The notes under the pieces: generated by a model
Told to the model about the DNA's origin: nothing
Database searches by the model: none
What the model saw: only the letters and a program-made list of their open reading frames with translations
Part shown: piece after piece, positions 25,053 through 34,355 of the stretch
Layout of the letters: each line of letters opens with the position of its first letter
How positions within the stretch are numbered: the stretch's first letter is position 1
Assembly: GCF_007066085.1 (NCBI RefSeq)
Contig: NZ_CP041405.1
Span: 3,383,001 to 3,447,000, forward strand
Source: Paenibacillus thiaminolyticus
GTDB taxonomy: Bacteria > Bacillota > Bacilli > Paenibacillales > Paenibacillaceae
DNA: 64,000 nucleotides
Direction of reading: 5' to 3'
Made by a program: the position numbers and the translations under genes

Positions 25053-26291
25053 ATGGACAATCATGATGCCGCACCAAAGGGCCTGATTCCATACTGGGTC
25101 AAAATCACAATTGTTTTCTTTTTGGGCTGGATTGCCATTTACGCCACCCGCTCCGTGCTTAATCCGGTTATGGACAATATCCAAGCGGAATTTGGCTTAT
25201 CGGCTTCTCAATTAGGTTTAATTAGCAGTATTTTCTTCATTGGTTACGCAGGACTCAACGTGCCGTCCGGCATATTAGGCGATAAAATCGGCAAGAAAAA
25301 AGTGCTTGTTCCCGGTGTTATAATATTCGGAATTTTCGCTGCCATAACAGGCATGATGCCCACATTTGCGCTTTTCATGACAACATGGCTGTTTGTCGGC
25401 ATATTTCAAGGCTTTTACTACGGGCCTCAGTACGGACTATCCTCAGAAGCGATTCCCAAAAAACATATTACCGTAGGCAGCGCAATTATTAATAGCGGGA
25501 TGGCATTCGGGCTTTCCCTTGGCTACTTCATTTCCAGCTATACGGTCGGTACGCTAGGGATGAGTTGGAGAGCCCCCTTCTATATTATTGCCGTTCCGGT
25601 TGTTCTGATCGGTATCGCAATGTGGATCGTGATTAAAGACAAACCAAAAGCAAAAGGACAAGGAACAGACGAAAAAGCTCCTCAAAAGCTAAAAGTAAAA
25701 GAACTATTCAGCAAAAACCTGATTTTTGCGTACATTACGATTTTTTGTGCGATATATGCCTTCTTCGTCGTCGTCACCTGGATCCCGTATTATTTACAGC
25801 ATGCCCGCGGCATTGAAGGTACCGAAGTCGCCGTTGTCTCTTCACTCGTTCCATGGGCTGCCATTCCCGGTTCCCTCTTGTTCAGTTGGATTGCGGATAA
25901 AATGGGTACACGCCGTCCCGTCTTGCTAGTCATGCTGCCTCTGTCCATTATCGCGATTATTTCCATCGTCGCCTTCGATAATATGTGGGTTTTGTATATG
26001 GCCTTGATCGGTTACGGCATTTTCGGAAAAATTAGTACAAACCCTGTTCTTGTCGCCGTTGTAGCCGATAATGCACCTAAGCATGCATTAAGCACCGCAT
26101 TTGGTCTCTACAACTTCATCGGTATGTGCGGCTCGATTTTGGCGCCTTATATTACCGGCTTCCTTACCGACGTAACCGGCTCGCTGAATGCCGGATTCTA
26201 TTTCGCTGGTTTCCTTCTCGTTATCGGCACCATTTCGGTACTCTTTATCAAGGAAGATAAAAAACGGAATCTGGAAGCTCTCTCGAATTAA
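25053..26291 (+). CDS. MFS transporter, organophosphate/anion:cation-symporter-like
   Basis: 412 residues with 12 membrane helices. The N-terminus (WIAIYATRSVLNPVMDNIQAEFGLSASQLGLI) and GPQYGLSSEAIPKKH segment resemble the OPA and ACS carriers that import sugar phosphates, phosphoglycerate or hexuronates. Start behind AGGAGG. Being next to a ligand-sensing two-component pair, it probably imports the compound sensed, as in Uhp- or Pgt-like systems; the substrate is inference only. Like its neighbours it is AT-richer than the surrounding genome. Confidence 0.9.
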   Translation: MDNHDAAPKGLIPYWVKITIVFFLGWIAIYATRSVLNPVMDNIQAEFGLSASQLGLISSIFFIGYAGLNVPSGILGDKIGKKKVLVPGVIIFGIFAAITGMMPTFALFMTTWLFVGIFQGFYYGPQYGLSSEAIPKKHITVGSAIINSGMAFGLSLGYFISSYTVGTLGMSWRAPFYIIAVPVVLIGIAMWIVIKDKPKAKGQGTDEKAPQKLKVKELFSKNLIFAYITIFCAIYAFFVVVTWIPYYLQHARGIEGTEVAVVSSLVPWAAIPGSLLFSWIADKMGTRRPVLLVMLPLSIIAIISIVAFDNMWVLYMALIGYGIFGKISTNPVLVAVVADNAPKHALSTAFGLYNFIGMCGSILAPYITGFLTDVTGSLNAGFYFAGFLLVIGTISVLFIKEDKKRNLEALSN

Positions 26292-26471
26292 GAGAACCGT
26301 AATCTTCGTGTGAATGCCGGATCTGGACTGCGTTTCCTCTACGCTGAGATGCAGCCCAGATTCGGTTATGCGGGCAAGCTAAGCGAAAAGGCGAAAAGGT
26401 GGCGAGACGGGTACACGTGCCCAATTTCACGCCCACACATCAGCCGTTCCACCCGCTTTGCGCCATGGAGA

Positions 26472-26876
26472 CTACCTGACATTCTTCCAAACATTGATTG
26501 CAAACGCCAGGACCGCCAGCACGGAAATGATTCCCCCGCCAATCAGCAGTGCCGTCGCCGCGTCTACGCCATTCGCCGCCATGGCCAGGCCGGCCAGAAA
26601 AATCGGCAAGCCGATATTGTGCAGCCAAAAATGCACCGTCCCGAGCGTACTGTCGCCGGCTTGCGGGAAGCGCGCATAGATCAAGCCGCTGATCGCCAAC
26701 GATACCCAGCCCAGCAGATTCAGATGGGCATGCAGCGACGTATATTGGAACTGGTTGGTCGCTCCGGCGATCAGCCCGGCCACTACCCCCGCCACAAAGT
26801 AAAATGCCGCGACCTTAATGAAGCGGACTCCGACCATCATCCTATTCCCCCATCCTGCATCAAATTGGTTATACAT
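26472..26876 (-). CDS. Small heme-copper-oxidase subunit I-like membrane protein
   Basis: 134 residues, four predicted membrane helices. The segment QYTSLHAHLNLLGWVSLAISGLIYARFP resembles the heme-ligand helices of cbb3/NorB-type oxidase subunit I, and VHFWLHNIGLPIFL supplies more His residues. It is far too short to be an oxidase. Similar short proteins occur in Bacillales and are often labelled cytochrome c oxidase; their function is unknown. Lone gene. Confidence 0.7.
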   Translation of the reverse strand: MYNQFDAGWGNRMMVGVRFIKVAAFYFVAGVVAGLIAGATNQFQYTSLHAHLNLLGWVSLAISGLIYARFPQAGDSTLGTVHFWLHNIGLPIFLAGLAMAANGVDAATALLIGGGIISVLAVLAFAINVWKNVR

Positions 26877-26913
26877 ATGAACGGCTGGATTTGTTTATTA
26901 CGAGCGTCGGACC

Positions 26914-27112
26914 AATCCTGCAAGAGTGCAGGATTGGTCCCGGTTTTCGCTCGTTGGGGAGGGAATTGCTGCATTCATACAGCAATTTCGTCCGTTATGG
27001 CTTCGACTAGGGATAATATGAGGAAAATGATGCAGTTGTGCAGGAATGATCTGGAACGGGCCTCTCAAGGAAAGCAAAGCTGCATATTTGCAGGATTTAT
27101 TGCTGTTAACCA
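26914..27112. repeat. Dispersed TGCAG-hairpin repeat, copy B
   Basis: Begins with the perfect inverted repeat AATCCTGCA-AGAG-TGCAGGATT, followed by ATTGCTG-N8-CAGCAAT, then CGTCCGTTATGGCTTCGACT, ATGATGCAGTTGTGCAGGAAT and GCATATTTGCAGGATT. Same ordering of parts as copy A. No protein supported. Confidence 0.65.
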
Positions 27113-27203
27113 TCAACCTTATTAACTAATATACCAAGTAAAGGAATTATAGCCCAGTCTGCCCTATGCGCCACCCACTGCACGGGGCCGCTTCGCGCCA
27201 ACG

Positions 27204-27234
27204 GCAAAAAACCGGGTCCCTCAGGAACCCGGTT
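27204..27234 (-). terminator. Terminator after the DsrE/YedF-like gene
   Basis: Minus strand AACCGGGT, short loop, ACCCGGTT, then TTTTTG. It is about 90 bases beyond the stop codon; the bases between hold nothing else recognisable. Confidence 0.75.
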
Positions 27235-27325
27235 CATGCAACGGCGCAGCGAACGATACGCTGTATGGTACAGCATCGTCGGCTTATTTTTACGAGTCAC
27301 AGCATGTCGACGCTCGCGGCAATCA

Positions 27326-27664
27326 TTACCCCAGCGTCAGCACCTCATGCCGGGAGGCCAGCTGGACGAACTCGCCCATGCTTGAAATCTCTCCCGCCTC
27401 CAGCTCGTCCGCAATGCCGTAATGATCGACGCATGTTTTGCAGGCGAGCACAGGCACGCCCGCTTTGGCCAGATCAGCCAGCTGCAGCGAGGACATGGAC
27501 CGGGAAGTCAGAGCTAGCACCCCCCGATTCATGCAGAAAATCGCGGCCGGAAGCTCTTCCTGCTGCTTCAGCAGCGTCAGGAAGGTCTCCAGCACGGACG
27601 GGCCAAGCCCGTTCTCTTCGGCGCCGATACGATCCGACGTCAATAGAATGACTTTATTTTTCAT
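27326..27664 (-). CDS. DsrE/YedF-like sulfurtransferase-fold protein
   Basis: 112 residues from the ATG preceded by AAAGGGTGG. KNKVILLTSDRIGAEENGLGPSVLETFLTLL and the downstream LAKAGVPVLACKTCVDHYGIAD match the DsrE-like C-terminal half of YedF/selenium-metabolism proteins. Two Cys (ACKTC) lie where a persulfide-carrying Cys is found in DsrE relatives. The N-terminal TusA domain of full YedF is absent. The upstream in-frame extension lacks a ribosome binding site. Confidence 0.75.
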   Translation of the reverse strand: MKNKVILLTSDRIGAEENGLGPSVLETFLTLLKQQEELPAAIFCMNRGVLALTSRSMSSLQLADLAKAGVPVLACKTCVDHYGIADELEAGEISSMGEFVQLASRHEVLTLG

Positions 27665-27949
27665 GACAGCCACCCTTTCCTCAGCGTGTATCCTTCGACT
27701 CTCTTCGACTCTGTTGGCAGGCACCGCCTAGCGCTCCTGCCCTTCCGCATCCGCAGCGGAGTTGCGCGGTTCAGGGGCATGGCTTCAGCAGTCCCCGACC
27801 CTGACTTGGCAGTACGGAGTCACTGTACCAGCAACCCGAACAGCCGTAACAGCTCGGGATCACTATCTCAGCAATCCCGAACCACCCCAGCGGCCCGAGT
27901 CACTGCATCGACAGTTCCAATGACTCTTCGGAGCATCATCCGTCAGACG

Positions 27950-29620
27950 TTACTTTTTCGGCAGCTCGAACGAGCTCTTCAACGAGACGATGAGGTTGAA
28001 TACGATACGTCCATTATTCGTATACTTCGGATCCGCATTGAAATACCCGTGGCGGAAAAATTGATACTTGTCATGGCCGGCGACATCCTTCATATTCGGC
28101 TCCACGAAGCCCTGCTCCACGACTAGAGAAGACGGGTTGATCCGATCCAGGAACGTGGTGTCGCCTTCGTCCTCCGTCTCGTCCAGAATGAGCGGCTCAT
28201 ACAGCCGGAATTCAGCCGGAACCGCCTGAGAAGCCTCGACCCAGTGAATCGTTCCCTTCACCTTGCGGCCAGTGAAGCCGCTGCCGCTCTTCGTCTCCGG
28301 ATCATACGTGCAGCGCACCTCGACGACCTGGCCGTCGCTGTCCTTGATCACTTCGTTGCACTTGATGAAGTACGCGTGCTTCAGGCGGACTTCATTGCCC
28401 GGGAACAGGCGGAAATATTTGCTCGGCGGATTCTCCATGAAGTCGTCCTGCTCGATGTAAATCTCGCGCGAGAACGGAATTTGGCGGATCCCCATCTCCG
28501 GATTTTCCGGATTCACTTCCGCGTCCAGCCATTCGATCTGGCCTTCCGGATAGTTCGTAATGACGACCTTCAGCGGCTTGAGCACGCCCATCGTGCGCGG
28601 CGCCTTCAGCTTCAAGTCTTCACGGATGAAATGATCGAGATACTTCGAATCGACCATGCTGTTCCCCTTCGTCACGCCGATCTCCCGGCAGAACGTCCGA
28701 ATCGATTCCGGCGTGAAGCCGCGGCGGCGCAGGCCGGAAATCGTCGGCATCCGCGGATCGTCCCAGCCATCCACGACCCCTTCGTCCACGAGCAGCTTCA
28801 GCTTCCGCTTGCTCATAACCGTATTTGTTATATTGAGGCGTGCGAATTCATATTGATGCGGCGTCGCCTCCATCTCGCATTCCTGCACGACCCAATCGTA
28901 CAGCGGACGCTGATCCTCGAATTCCAGCGTACAGATGGAATGGGTAATACCTTCGATCGCATCCTCCAGCGGATGGGCGAATGCGTACATCGGGTAAATG
29001 CACCATTTGTCGCCAGTGTTATGATGCGTCGCATGCGCAATGCGGTAAATGACCGGGTCGCGCAAATTGATATTCGGGGAGGCCATGTCGATCTTGGCGC
29101 GCAGCACCTTCTCCCCATTTTGGAATTCACCGTTCTTCATGCGTTCGAATAAGTCCAGATTCTCCTCGATCGAGCGGTCGCGGTACGGGCTGTTCTTCCC
29201 CGGTTCGGTCAGCGTGCCCCGCATCTCCCGCATCTCGTCAGCGCTTAGATCGCAGACGAAGGCTTTGCCCTTCTTGATCAGCAGCACGGCGCGATCATAC
29301 ATCTCGTCGAAATAATCGGAGGCGAAATAGAGTCCGTCCCAGTCGAAGCCGAGCCAGCGGACATCCTCTTTGATCGATTCGACGAATTCGGTATCCTCCT
29401 TGAGCGGATTCGTGTCATCGAAGCGGAGATGCGCGCGGCCCTTGAACTCCTTGGCCAGCTCGAAATTCAGGCAAATCGACTTCGCATGCCCGATATGCAA
29501 ATATCCGTTCGGCTCGGGCGGGAACCGGGTCACGATCTTCTTCACCCGGCCTTCTTCCAGATCATTCACAATAATATTGCGAATAAAATTCGATGTAGTA
29601 TTGGGGTTCTCCACCAGCAA
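27950..29620 (-). CDS. glnS: Glutamine--tRNA ligase
   Basis: 556 residues, a normal GlnRS length. Class I catalytic core with [17 protein letters not shown] (HIGH motif), RFDDTNP, the second signature VMSKRKL in place of KMSKS, then two C-terminal beta-barrel anticodon-binding domains. It charges tRNA-Gln with glutamine. Many Bacillota lack GlnRS and use GatCAB amidation; its presence is a lineage trait of some Paenibacillaceae. Single gene. Confidence 0.97.
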   Translation of the reverse strand: MLVENPNTTSNFIRNIIVNDLEEGRVKKIVTRFPPEPNGYLHIGHAKSICLNFELAKEFKGRAHLRFDDTNPLKEDTEFVESIKEDVRWLGFDWDGLYFASDYFDEMYDRAVLLIKKGKAFVCDLSADEMREMRGTLTEPGKNSPYRDRSIEENLDLFERMKNGEFQNGEKVLRAKIDMASPNINLRDPVIYRIAHATHHNTGDKWCIYPMYAFAHPLEDAIEGITHSICTLEFEDQRPLYDWVVQECEMEATPHQYEFARLNITNTVMSKRKLKLLVDEGVVDGWDDPRMPTISGLRRRGFTPESIRTFCREIGVTKGNSMVDSKYLDHFIREDLKLKAPRTMGVLKPLKVVITNYPEGQIEWLDAEVNPENPEMGIRQIPFSREIYIEQDDFMENPPSKYFRLFPGNEVRLKHAYFIKCNEVIKDSDGQVVEVRCTYDPETKSGSGFTGRKVKGTIHWVEASQAVPAEFRLYEPLILDETEDEGDTTFLDRINPSSLVVEQGFVEPNMKDVAGHDKYQFFRHGYFNADPKYTNNGRIVFNLIVSLKSSFELPKK

Positions 29621-29677
29621 TCAACCTTTCTATGTCTTCCGCTTTGTCTATTAATATACCCATATCATGGGGGGAGT

Positions 29678-30646
29678 TCAACTCTGATTGGCCGGGAACC
29701 AATTCTCGATAAGCGTGGCATACTCCCGTTCCGAATCGGCCTGCCGCCGCTCCACGCTTACAGCCTCCTGCTCCAGGCGCCGAAGCGTCGCCTGAACATG
29801 CCGGATTGCCTCTTCCATCCGTTCCAGCGAACGGTTAATCCGGCCCTGCACCATCCAATCGGTCAGGAATCCGTCGAATACATAGTCGGCGAAGGTAAGA
29901 CCCGCGCCGATATCAACGGCCTGCGCCGTCTGCCGCAGCTTCTGCACGTCTTCCAGTTCCCGTCCGAAGCGGCGCAATCGGTGATTGGCATTGTGCAGCT
30001 CAGCCTTGGCATCGTCATAGCGGTTATGCTTGAGGTAGGTCGCAATCGTGCCGCCGCCGAGCATATCGTACCTTCCCCAATTGCGGGCGGAACGGAACTG
30101 TTCCTCGGCCCGCTTCAGGGCGCGCAGCGCGTCGCGGCCCGCCTGGATGGCCTCGTCCAGCTCGCGCTTCTCTGTCTGCAGCCGCGCCCGCCCCGAGATA
30201 ATCGCGTCCAGCTCACCTGCTACGGCGCGGTCGCAGGCGCGGAGCTGGCGCTCCTTCTCCTCGATGGCCCGCTGCAGCTCCTCATCCGCCCCGCTGACGC
30301 CGATCAACTGGCGGCGCCATTCCGCCTCATCGGCCTCGGCCTGGCGGTAAGCATCCTGCGCCAGCTCATATTGCTCCTTGGCACGAACAGCCTCTTCCTC
30401 TTCCCGCTCGAGCTTGCGCTCCTTCTGTCCGAATAGCGTGAAGAAAAAATTCGCCATCGACCAGGAGCGCAGCCGTTCGACATCCTGTTCTTCCTCACGC
30501 CACCACTTTTCCAGCCGCTCCAGCTCCGCCTTGCACCGCTGACGCTCCCGCTTGGCCTCCTGCAGGCGCGTCTCGTACTTGTCCTGCAGCCTTCCGTTCA
30601 GCCGCGCCCGCTCAATGCGGCGCTGCAGTTCATGCCATGTCTGCAT
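29678..30646 (-). CDS. Coiled-coil protein of unknown function
   Basis: 322 residues, very rich in Arg, Glu, Gln and Leu with long heptad stretches (residues ~1-75, 95-190, 215-240, 265-310). One moderately hydrophobic segment (SMANFFFTLFGQ) near 65 is too short for a membrane helix. No signal peptide or catalytic motif. A structural or membrane-peripheral role is possible but unsupported. Lone gene between glnS and ilvA on the same strand. Confidence 0.7.
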   Translation of the reverse strand: MQTWHELQRRIERARLNGRLQDKYETRLQEAKRERQRCKAELERLEKWWREEEQDVERLRSWSMANFFFTLFGQKERKLEREEEEAVRAKEQYELAQDAYRQAEADEAEWRRQLIGVSGADEELQRAIEEKERQLRACDRAVAGELDAIISGRARLQTEKRELDEAIQAGRDALRALKRAEEQFRSARNWGRYDMLGGGTIATYLKHNRYDDAKAELHNANHRLRRFGRELEDVQKLRQTAQAVDIGAGLTFADYVFDGFLTDWMVQGRINRSLERMEEAIRHVQATLRRLEQEAVSVERRQADSEREYATLIENWFPANQS

Positions 30647-30767
30647 GCTGCCATCTCCTCCTCTTCCTGCATTCCTTACCTAATTTATACGAGAGGAACG
30701 CCGCACGGGATGCGGCCAAATCGCGCGAGGCAGGAGACAGGGGCAGGAGATAGCGCAGGCGACATGA

Positions 30768-32033
30768 TTAGACGAGCATATTATACAGCGTCGCGTTTTT
30801 GTTCACTTCCACGTACTGGATGCCCCGCTTCTTCATCCGTTCGATAAGCGGCTTATAATCTTCGGTATGCTCCAGCTCAATGCCGACCAGGGCGAAGCCG
30901 TCATCCTTGTTATGCTTCTTGTTATATTCGAACCGGGTAATGTCATCATTCGGTCCGAGCACATCCTCCAGGAATTCGCGCAAAGCGCCGGCACGCTGCG
31001 GGAAGTTCACGATGAAGTAATGCTTCAGGCCTTCATACATGAGCGACCGTTCCTTAATCTCCTGCATCCGGTCAATATCGTTGTTGCCGCCGCTGATGAC
31101 GCAGACGACATTTTTGCCGCGAATCTGATCCCGGTACAGATCGAGTGCCGCAACAGGCAACGATCCGGCTGGCTCCACGACAATCGCGCTCTCGTTGTAG
31201 AGCTGCAGGATGGTCGTGCAGGCTTTGCCTTCCGGCACGAGAATGACATCATCAAGCACCTGCGAGCAGATCTCGTAAGGAAGCTGCCCTACCCGCTTCA
31301 CGGCGGCGCCGTCGACGAACTTGTCGATCGTCTCCAGCGTGAGCACTTCACGGCGTTCCAGCGCTGCCGTCATCGAGGCCGCCCCTTCCGGCTCCACGCC
31401 AATCACCCGGGTAGAGGGACTCACGGTCTTCACATACGTGCCCACGCCGGCCGCCAAGCCGCCGCCGCCAATCGTTACGAAGACATAGTCGGCCGGCACA
31501 TCAAGCGACTCCATAATCTCCATGCCTACCGTGCCGCTGCCTGCAACGATATACGGATCATCGAAAGGATGAATGAAGGTGCTGCCGCTCTCTTCGCAAA
31601 TGTTCATGGCCGCTTCATAGGCATCATCGAAAGTGTCCCCCGTCAAGACGACCTTGACGAACGATCCGCCGAAGCGCTTCACCTGGGTCACCTTTTGGCT
31701 CGGCGTCGTGGTTGGCATCACAATCGTGCCCTGAATCTGCAGCGCTTGGCACGAATAAGCGACTCCCTGAGCGTGGTTGCCCGCGCTGGCGCAGACGATT
31801 CCCTTCTGCAGCTCCTCTGCCGACAGATGGCGGATCATATTATAAGCGCCCCGGATTTTGAATGACCGGACGATCTGCAGATCCTCCCGCTTCAAATAGA
31901 CATTGCATTGATATCTGGCGGATAAAATCGGGTCGCGCTGTAAAGGCGTCCGCACAATGACTTCCTTCAACACATGGTGGGCACGGACGATATGCTCCAT
32001 CGTCACGGCCGGTGCAGGATGAGTCGTCTCCAT
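30768..32033 (-). CDS. ilvA: Threonine ammonia-lyase (threonine dehydratase), biosynthetic
   Basis: 421 residues. Fold-type II PLP enzyme: the PLP Lys59 is in RSFKIRGAYN, the phosphate-binding loop is TIGGGGLAAG, and SAGNHAQG binds the substrate. A C-terminal regulatory ACT-like domain (LKHYFIVNFPQRAGALREFL) fits the isoleucine-feedback-regulated short form. It converts threonine to 2-oxobutanoate, the first committed step to isoleucine. A T-box leader with an apparent Ile codon lies directly upstream. Confidence 0.97.
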   Translation of the reverse strand: METTHPAPAVTMEHIVRAHHVLKEVIVRTPLQRDPILSARYQCNVYLKREDLQIVRSFKIRGAYNMIRHLSAEELQKGIVCASAGNHAQGVAYSCQALQIQGTIVMPTTTPSQKVTQVKRFGGSFVKVVLTGDTFDDAYEAAMNICEESGSTFIHPFDDPYIVAGSGTVGMEIMESLDVPADYVFVTIGGGGLAAGVGTYVKTVSPSTRVIGVEPEGAASMTAALERREVLTLETIDKFVDGAAVKRVGQLPYEICSQVLDDVILVPEGKACTTILQLYNESAIVVEPAGSLPVAALDLYRDQIRGKNVVCVISGGNNDIDRMQEIKERSLMYEGLKHYFIVNFPQRAGALREFLEDVLGPNDDITRFEYNKKHNKDDGFALVGIELEHTEDYKPLIERMKKRGIQYVEVNKNATLYNMLV

Positions 32034-32092
32034 GTCACATTCCTCACTTTCGGTCGGTATACAGTCTAGTGTTGGGCAATTGCCGGAAAAAT

Positions 32093-32400
32093 AAAAAAAC
32101 TCGCCCCTAAAAAGGGACGAGAGTTACCGTGGTACCACCCTTGTTCCGCCGAAGTCCGGATTCACTCCCGAATCCGCTTCTGCGGCGCTTGGCCGCGGCA
32201 TTGCCGCGCATCCGGATAACGGCGGATGACCCGTCCGCGCTTACTGTCGGCCGCCAGGCGGCACAAGGTTCAGCACGGCATCTCGGAGAGGATATTCAGC
32301 TAGTCCAGACATCGACTCGCACCGGCCGTCGACTCTCTGCGGTCCGTATCCCAGCTTACTTGTTCTCGTCATCGATTCCAATACGGTTCATGAATTATAT
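32093..32400 (-). promoter_or_regulatory. T-box riboswitch leader of ilvA
   Basis: Minus strand: stem I with AGTA loop-E and GGTG elements, the specifier-side segment GAATATCCTCTCCGAG, a long central stem, then the T-box GGGTGGTACCACGG (32127-32140), which can form the antiterminator, and the competing terminator CTCGTCCC-TTTTT-AGGGGCGAG-T7 (32093-32121). The specifier reads as ATC, isoleucine, by alignment to the usual position. Uncharged tRNA-Ile would stabilise the antiterminator and allow ilvA transcription. Confidence 0.93.
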
Positions 32401-32406
32401 CCTATT

Positions 32407-32436
32407 ATTATGAACATGCGTCCGGCTTCATGTCAA
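32407..32436 (-). promoter_or_regulatory. Promoter of the T-box/ilvA transcript
   Basis: Minus strand TTGACA, 18-bp spacer, CATAAT. The start would fall at about 32400, just before the T-box stem I. Confidence 0.7.
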
Positions 32437-32484
32437 TGGGCACGGTCATAATTTGTTCACCGTCCGTAAGATGCGGACATTCGG

Positions 32485-33759
32485 TTAGTCCTGGCCGACG
32501 GCAGCCTTAGCCGGCTGTGCGGGCTCCGCTGTCTTCCTCATCCGCAGAATCGGCAGCATGACGGCAATCCCGAACAGGAACAGAACGGCAGAGATCTCAT
32601 ACATGGTCGTAATGGAAGTCAAATTTTTGATCCATCCAGAGATCGACATCATGATAACCATCGCCCCCATGAACAGCGGCGTCAATATGCCGTTGACCCG
32701 GCCGATGAAGGACCCTTCCGTATTTTGCAGAATCATCGTGTTGATGCCGATCTGAATCGACGGCAGCATCAAGCCGCTGATGAACTGCGCTACGAGCGTA
32801 AGCCACAATTGAGTCGACATGCCGGCCATCAGAATGCCGATACTGCTGAACAGCATGCCGATCGCCAGCATATGCTGCGGCAGCAGCCGCTTCGATATGC
32901 CCATCGCGATGGCGCCGCCGATCATCATCGCCACGCCGTTCGTCATCATCAGATAACTCAAATTCTCCTTCGGCAGGCCAAGACGCTCCGTCACGAGAAA
33001 AGCCCCCATAGGCTGAATCATCCCGATCGCCAGCCCCGCGAAGGCGAAGCAGCCGCCAAGCGACTTCAGCAGCTTGCTTTTCATCACATAGCGCAAGCCG
33101 GCTCCAAGCTCATCCCATACCCGGGAATCCTGCTTCTTCGCTCCATCCTCCTGATTATCGCCAGGCAGGAACGTCAAGGCGATCGCCGACAACACGAAGG
33201 CCACTCCGGTCAGGACGAGCGATGTCGTAATGCCGTAATGCTGGAAGATCATCGTTCCGATAGCCGGACCGAGCACCATGAACAGCGCCACCATCGTCTG
33301 GAAGATGGACATCCCCGCCTGCATCATCTCGGCCGGAACATGCTGCTTGAACAGCTTCATGGATGAAGGCTGCGAGAACTGCGACAGAATGGCCGATACA
33401 AAGGTCGTGAAAAAAACGGCCTGCCACGATCCAAGCAGGATGGTCACCAGGACGGCGAATACGGATAAGGCGCTTAATATATCACACCATATCATGGTGC
33501 GCTTCGGGCGCCAACGGTCGGCGAAGGTTCCCCCGATGAACGAAAAGACGAAGATCGGAGCGAACTCTGCTACCGATATCATCGAGACCGCAAAGGCATC
33601 CCCGTTCGTCATCTCCATGACGAACAACAGCACCGCGAAGTTGCGGATCCAGATGCCGACTTGCATGAACAATCCCGCCATCATGATGGCTTGTACGAAT
33701 CGGTTCCGGAACAGACTGAATACCGACTCGTTCTTCTTGTCAGTTGGTGCAGAATTCAT
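32485..33759 (-). CDS. MFS transporter, drug-efflux type
   Basis: 424 residues from the ATG spaced seven bases after GGAGG; an upstream in-frame ATG has no ribosome binding site. Twelve helices; motif A-like segment GGTFADRWRPKRTMIW between helices 2 and 3, and SQFSQPSSMKLFKQHVP, which is typical of MefA/macrolide-efflux-like MFS proteins. Probable multidrug or metabolite exporter; substrate unknown. Lone gene. Confidence 0.88.
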   Translation of the reverse strand: MNSAPTDKKNESVFSLFRNRFVQAIMMAGLFMQVGIWIRNFAVLLFVMEMTNGDAFAVSMISVAEFAPIFVFSFIGGTFADRWRPKRTMIWCDILSALSVFAVLVTILLGSWQAVFFTTFVSAILSQFSQPSSMKLFKQHVPAEMMQAGMSIFQTMVALFMVLGPAIGTMIFQHYGITTSLVLTGVAFVLSAIALTFLPGDNQEDGAKKQDSRVWDELGAGLRYVMKSKLLKSLGGCFAFAGLAIGMIQPMGAFLVTERLGLPKENLSYLMMTNGVAMMIGGAIAMGISKRLLPQHMLAIGMLFSSIGILMAGMSTQLWLTLVAQFISGLMLPSIQIGINTMILQNTEGSFIGRVNGILTPLFMGAMVIMMSISGWIKNLTSITTMYEISAVLFLFGIAVMLPILRMRKTAEPAQPAKAAVGQD

Positions 33760-34355
33760 GTTCATTTCCTCCCACTCTATCCTCAATGTGGATGGCTCCA
33801 CTTTGGAATTTCTCTGAAAATGCCTGGTTTCTTCTCTCTGAACTCAAATAGTGTACTGTATCATCACCGCTTTTCGCAATCTTTTTGTTTCAAAAATTTT
33901 GTGTAGATGTTGGGTGCGGGACCAGCGATGTGATCCACTCCCGTTAAGGCGTTCCGGAGCGAGGAATCCAGCCGCGGCTTCTCGCTGCAGCATCGCTTCC
34001 GGACGGCCTTCAGCCATAATTCAGTGTACCGGAAAAGCGGGCATGGCTGCATCCGCAACCAGCAGGAACTTATGCTGCTTCCCTGAAATGAATATAGGCT
34101 TGGCCTACAGATGGATAGCCTCTCCGTCTCCGGACTGATCCGTTCGACTCGAGGAACGGCCCTGCCATCGCGATGTCGTTGGTTGCTGTGTGTGAGCATG
34201 CCCGCAGAACGCTATATTTAAGGAAGAGAGGCGATCCGAGAACAAGATCAAGACCTGACTGTCATAAAATGGATTACGGGAAACGTTATACATTACTCTG
34301 GTAACGTGGTAATGTTTTAATTAATTATTATCATCAAGTGAGGTTGATCTTTTAC
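33760..34355. other. Long intergenic region, no gene supported
   Basis: About 600 bases between divergent genes. Apparent short frames have no ribosome binding site and unfamiliar products. The right end is AT-rich and probably holds the antiporter promoter (TAACGTGGTAATGTTTTAAT); the left end near 33850 (TAGTGTACTGTATCA) may hold the exporter promoter. Confidence 0.45.

Noticed and set aside
26898..27116. 72-codon minus-strand frame over hairpin repeat copy B
   Set aside because: The frame follows the repeat exactly and has no start signals; similar spurious frames occur over copy A.
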